Positions 6,571 through 7,798 of a stretch of 7,798 bases of DNA are shown here, one piece after another. The notes beneath the pieces are model-generated. The model did no database searches. It was not told the origin of the DNA and saw only the letters and a list, made by a program, of their open reading frames with translations. Position 1 is the first letter of the stretch; every line of letters begins with the position of its first letter. The position numbers and the translations under genes are program-made. Origin of the DNA: Afipia sp. (GTDB lineage Bacteria > Pseudomonadota > Alphaproteobacteria > Rhizobiales > Xanthobacteraceae); contig JAGVII010000659.1 in the NCBI GenBank assembly GCA_020056155.1, positions 1 to 7,798 on the forward strand, written 5' to 3'.

Positions 6571-7403
6571 GCGCGGAAATCCTTTCCTTCGAAACAGGCC
6601 TGCCGGCGGACAACGCCGACGACGAACCGGCGCTGGTCGTCGACGTCGAAGGCTACGAAGGCCCGCTCGATCTGCTGCTCGCGCTGGCGCGTCAGCAGAA
6701 GGTGGATCTCGCCAAGATTTCCATTCTGGCGCTGGCCGACCAGTATCTCGTTTTTATCGAAGCCGCGCGCAAGCTGCGGCTGGAACTGGCCGCCGACTAT
6801 CTCGTGATGGCGGCGTGGCTGGCGTATCTCAAATCGCGCTTGCTGCTGCCCGAACCGCCCGAGGCTGAAGGACCGAGCGCCGAGGATCTCGCGACGGCGC
6901 TGGCCAACAGGCTGCGCAGGCTGGAGCAGATCCGCGAGGCGTCGAACCGCCTGATGACGCGGCCGCAGCTGCGCCGCGATATTTTCCCGCGCGGTCAGCC
7001 GGAGCAGATTGCGCAGGTCAAGCATGCCCGCTGGACCGCCACGCTGTACGACCTGCTGACGGCGTATGCGACGCAGCGCCAGCAGCGCGTACTCGCGACG
7101 GTGCACCTCGCCAAGCGGACCGTCTGGTCGCTGTCGGAAGCGCGCGCATCGCTGGAGCGGCTGGTGGGGTCTGCTGAATCCGAGGATTGGGCGAGCCTCG
7201 ACGATTACCTGATGCGCTACGTGGTCGATCCCACGCAGAAGGCGACGGTGTTCGCGTCGAGCTTCGCAGCGGCGCTTGAGCTTGTGCGCGAAGGCACGCT
7301 GGACCTGCACCAGAAAGAAGCATTCGCACCTTTGTATTTTCGTAAGCACGTGGCGCATTTGCCTCCCGACGCTCAGGCAGCGCCGGAAGTGCAGGCCGAC
7401 TAG
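6567..7403 (+). CDS. scpA: Segregation and condensation protein A (SMC kleisin)
   Basis: A complete 278-residue ScpA, the kleisin that bridges the two heads of the SMC dimer and, with ScpB, forms the bacterial condensin that organises and segregates the chromosome. The N-terminal signature is 'YEGPLDLLLALARQQKVDLAKISI' at about residues 30-53, followed by 'YLVMAAWLAYLKSRLLLP' at 78-95. Both belong to the helical domain that contacts the SMC neck. Residues about 96-200 are a variable middle that would bind ScpB. The C-terminal winged-helix part ('FASSFAAALELVREGTLDLHQKEAFAPLYFRK', near 230-262) would contact the SMC head. About 28 residues precede the core, which is long but plausible. The start ATG overlaps the nagZ stop, with AGGGA at 6552-6556 as a possible ribosome site. 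scpB follows after 39 bases. Confidence 0.95.
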   Translation: MSAEILSFETGLPADNADDEPALVVDVEGYEGPLDLLLALARQQKVDLAKISILALADQYLVFIEAARKLRLELAADYLVMAAWLAYLKSRLLLPEPPEAEGPSAEDLATALANRLRRLEQIREASNRLMTRPQLRRDIFPRGQPEQIAQVKHARWTATLYDLLTAYATQRQQRVLATVHLAKRTVWSLSEARASLERLVGSAESEDWASLDDYLMRYVVDPTQKATVFASSFAAALELVREGTLDLHQKEAFAPLYFRKHVAHLPPDAQAAPEVQAD

Positions 7404-7442
7404 CGGCCAGACGTCGAGTAAGTGGAAGAAGGAGACAGGGCC

Positions 7443-7798
7443 ATGGCAAGTCCGGCGAGAACGACTGCGGCGGCACAGCACATTGCTCCGGTGGAGCAGG
7501 ATTCCGGGCTGGAGTCTTCGCAGGAATCTGCAAGCGAGGCTGTCGCGCGTCCCGAGGAACTCCGCCTGCTCGAAGCCTTGCTGTTCGCTTCGACCGAGCC
7601 GCTCGATGAAGCGTCGCTCGCCAAGCGCATGCCTGAAGGCGTGGATGTAAAGGCCGCGCTGGCGCAGTTGCAGGCCGACTACGCCATGCGCGGCGTCAAT
7701 CTGATCCGGGTTGCCGGCAAGTGGACCTTCCGCACCGCCGGCGATCTGGCGTGGCTGATGACCCGCGAAAGCGTCGAGACGCGCCGCCTGTCGCGCGC
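7443..7798 (+). CDS. scpB: Segregation and condensation protein B, N-terminal part (partial)
   Basis: The frame from ATG 7443 stays open to the end of the window, giving 118 full codons of a protein continuing beyond it. A strong ribosome-binding site, AAGGAG at 7429-7434, lies 8 bases before the ATG. After about 36 polar, low-complexity residues ('MASPARTTAAAQHIAPVEQD...') comes the ScpB core: 'PEELRLLEALLFASTEPLDEASLAKRMPEGVDVKAALAQLQADY' and 'RGVNLIRVAGKWTFRTAGDLAWLM', matching the first winged helix of ScpB. The protein forms dimers that bind ScpA and regulate the SMC complex. In relatives the twin-arginine export genes often follow, but they are outside the window. The polar N-terminal extension is unlike the shorter start of Bacillus ScpB; I think it is usual in alphaproteobacteria. 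Confidence 0.94.
   Translation, partial: MASPARTTAAAQHIAPVEQDSGLESSQESASEAVARPEELRLLEALLFASTEPLDEASLAKRMPEGVDVKAALAQLQADYAMRGVNLIRVAGKWTFRTAGDLAWLMTRESVETRRLSR

Noticed and set aside
6096..7481. A 461-codon open frame on the minus strand opposite nagZ and scpA
   Set aside because: It spans two well-identified genes and their junction, is rich in Arg/Gln/His, and shows no family motif. It is a shadow of GC-biased codons.

Overview
The window looks like chromosomal DNA of a high-GC alphaproteobacterium, most likely in the Bradyrhizobium / Rhodopseudomonas / Nitrobacter / Afipia group (Nitrobacteraceae). I infer this from three things: the gene order dgt, argS, SPOR-domain protein, nagZ, scpA, scpB; the strong G/C preference at third codon positions; and a 'cctctcccc...ggggagagg' palindromic repeat of the kind scattered through intergenic spaces in these genomes. 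No database search was possible, so the taxonomic call rests on recall of this conserved neighbourhood.

Layout. (1) 1-423: the 3' end of a dGTP triphosphohydrolase gene (dgt). (2) 424-651: an intergenic gap filled largely by a nested palindromic repeat (472-581). (3) 652-2445: complete argS, arginyl-tRNA synthetase. (4) 2551-4083: a single-pass inner-membrane protein with a long, disordered cytoplasmic part, a proline/alanine-rich periplasmic linker and a C-terminal SPOR domain that would bind peptidoglycan. (5) 4107-5446: a divergent pair, a TetR-family repressor (minus strand) and a glutathione S-transferase (plus strand). They share a 116-base, AT-rich control region carrying two copies of an 18-bp operator-like sequence. 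(6) 5542-7798: nagZ, scpA and the start of scpB, a compact run with a 4-base ATGA overlap between nagZ and scpA and a 39-base gap to scpB.

Function. Most of the window is housekeeping: nucleotide pool control, tRNA charging, septal cell-wall binding (SPOR), cell-wall recycling (NagZ) and the ScpA/ScpB partners of the SMC condensin. The tetR-gst pair is different in kind. It lies between the SPOR gene and nagZ, sampled lines are lower in GC than the neighbours, and it looks like a self-contained, substrate-inducible detoxification cassette. The repressor carries a Cys-x-Cys motif in its ligand-binding domain, which suggests, but does not prove, sensing of an electrophile that the transferase would then conjugate.

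I do not see a CRISPR array, tRNA or rRNA gene, transposase, phage gene or any clearly unprecedented system. The best leads are the paired operators of the tetR-gst cassette, the cysteines of the repressor, a possible leaderless promoter for nagZ, and the architecture of the palindromic repeat before argS.
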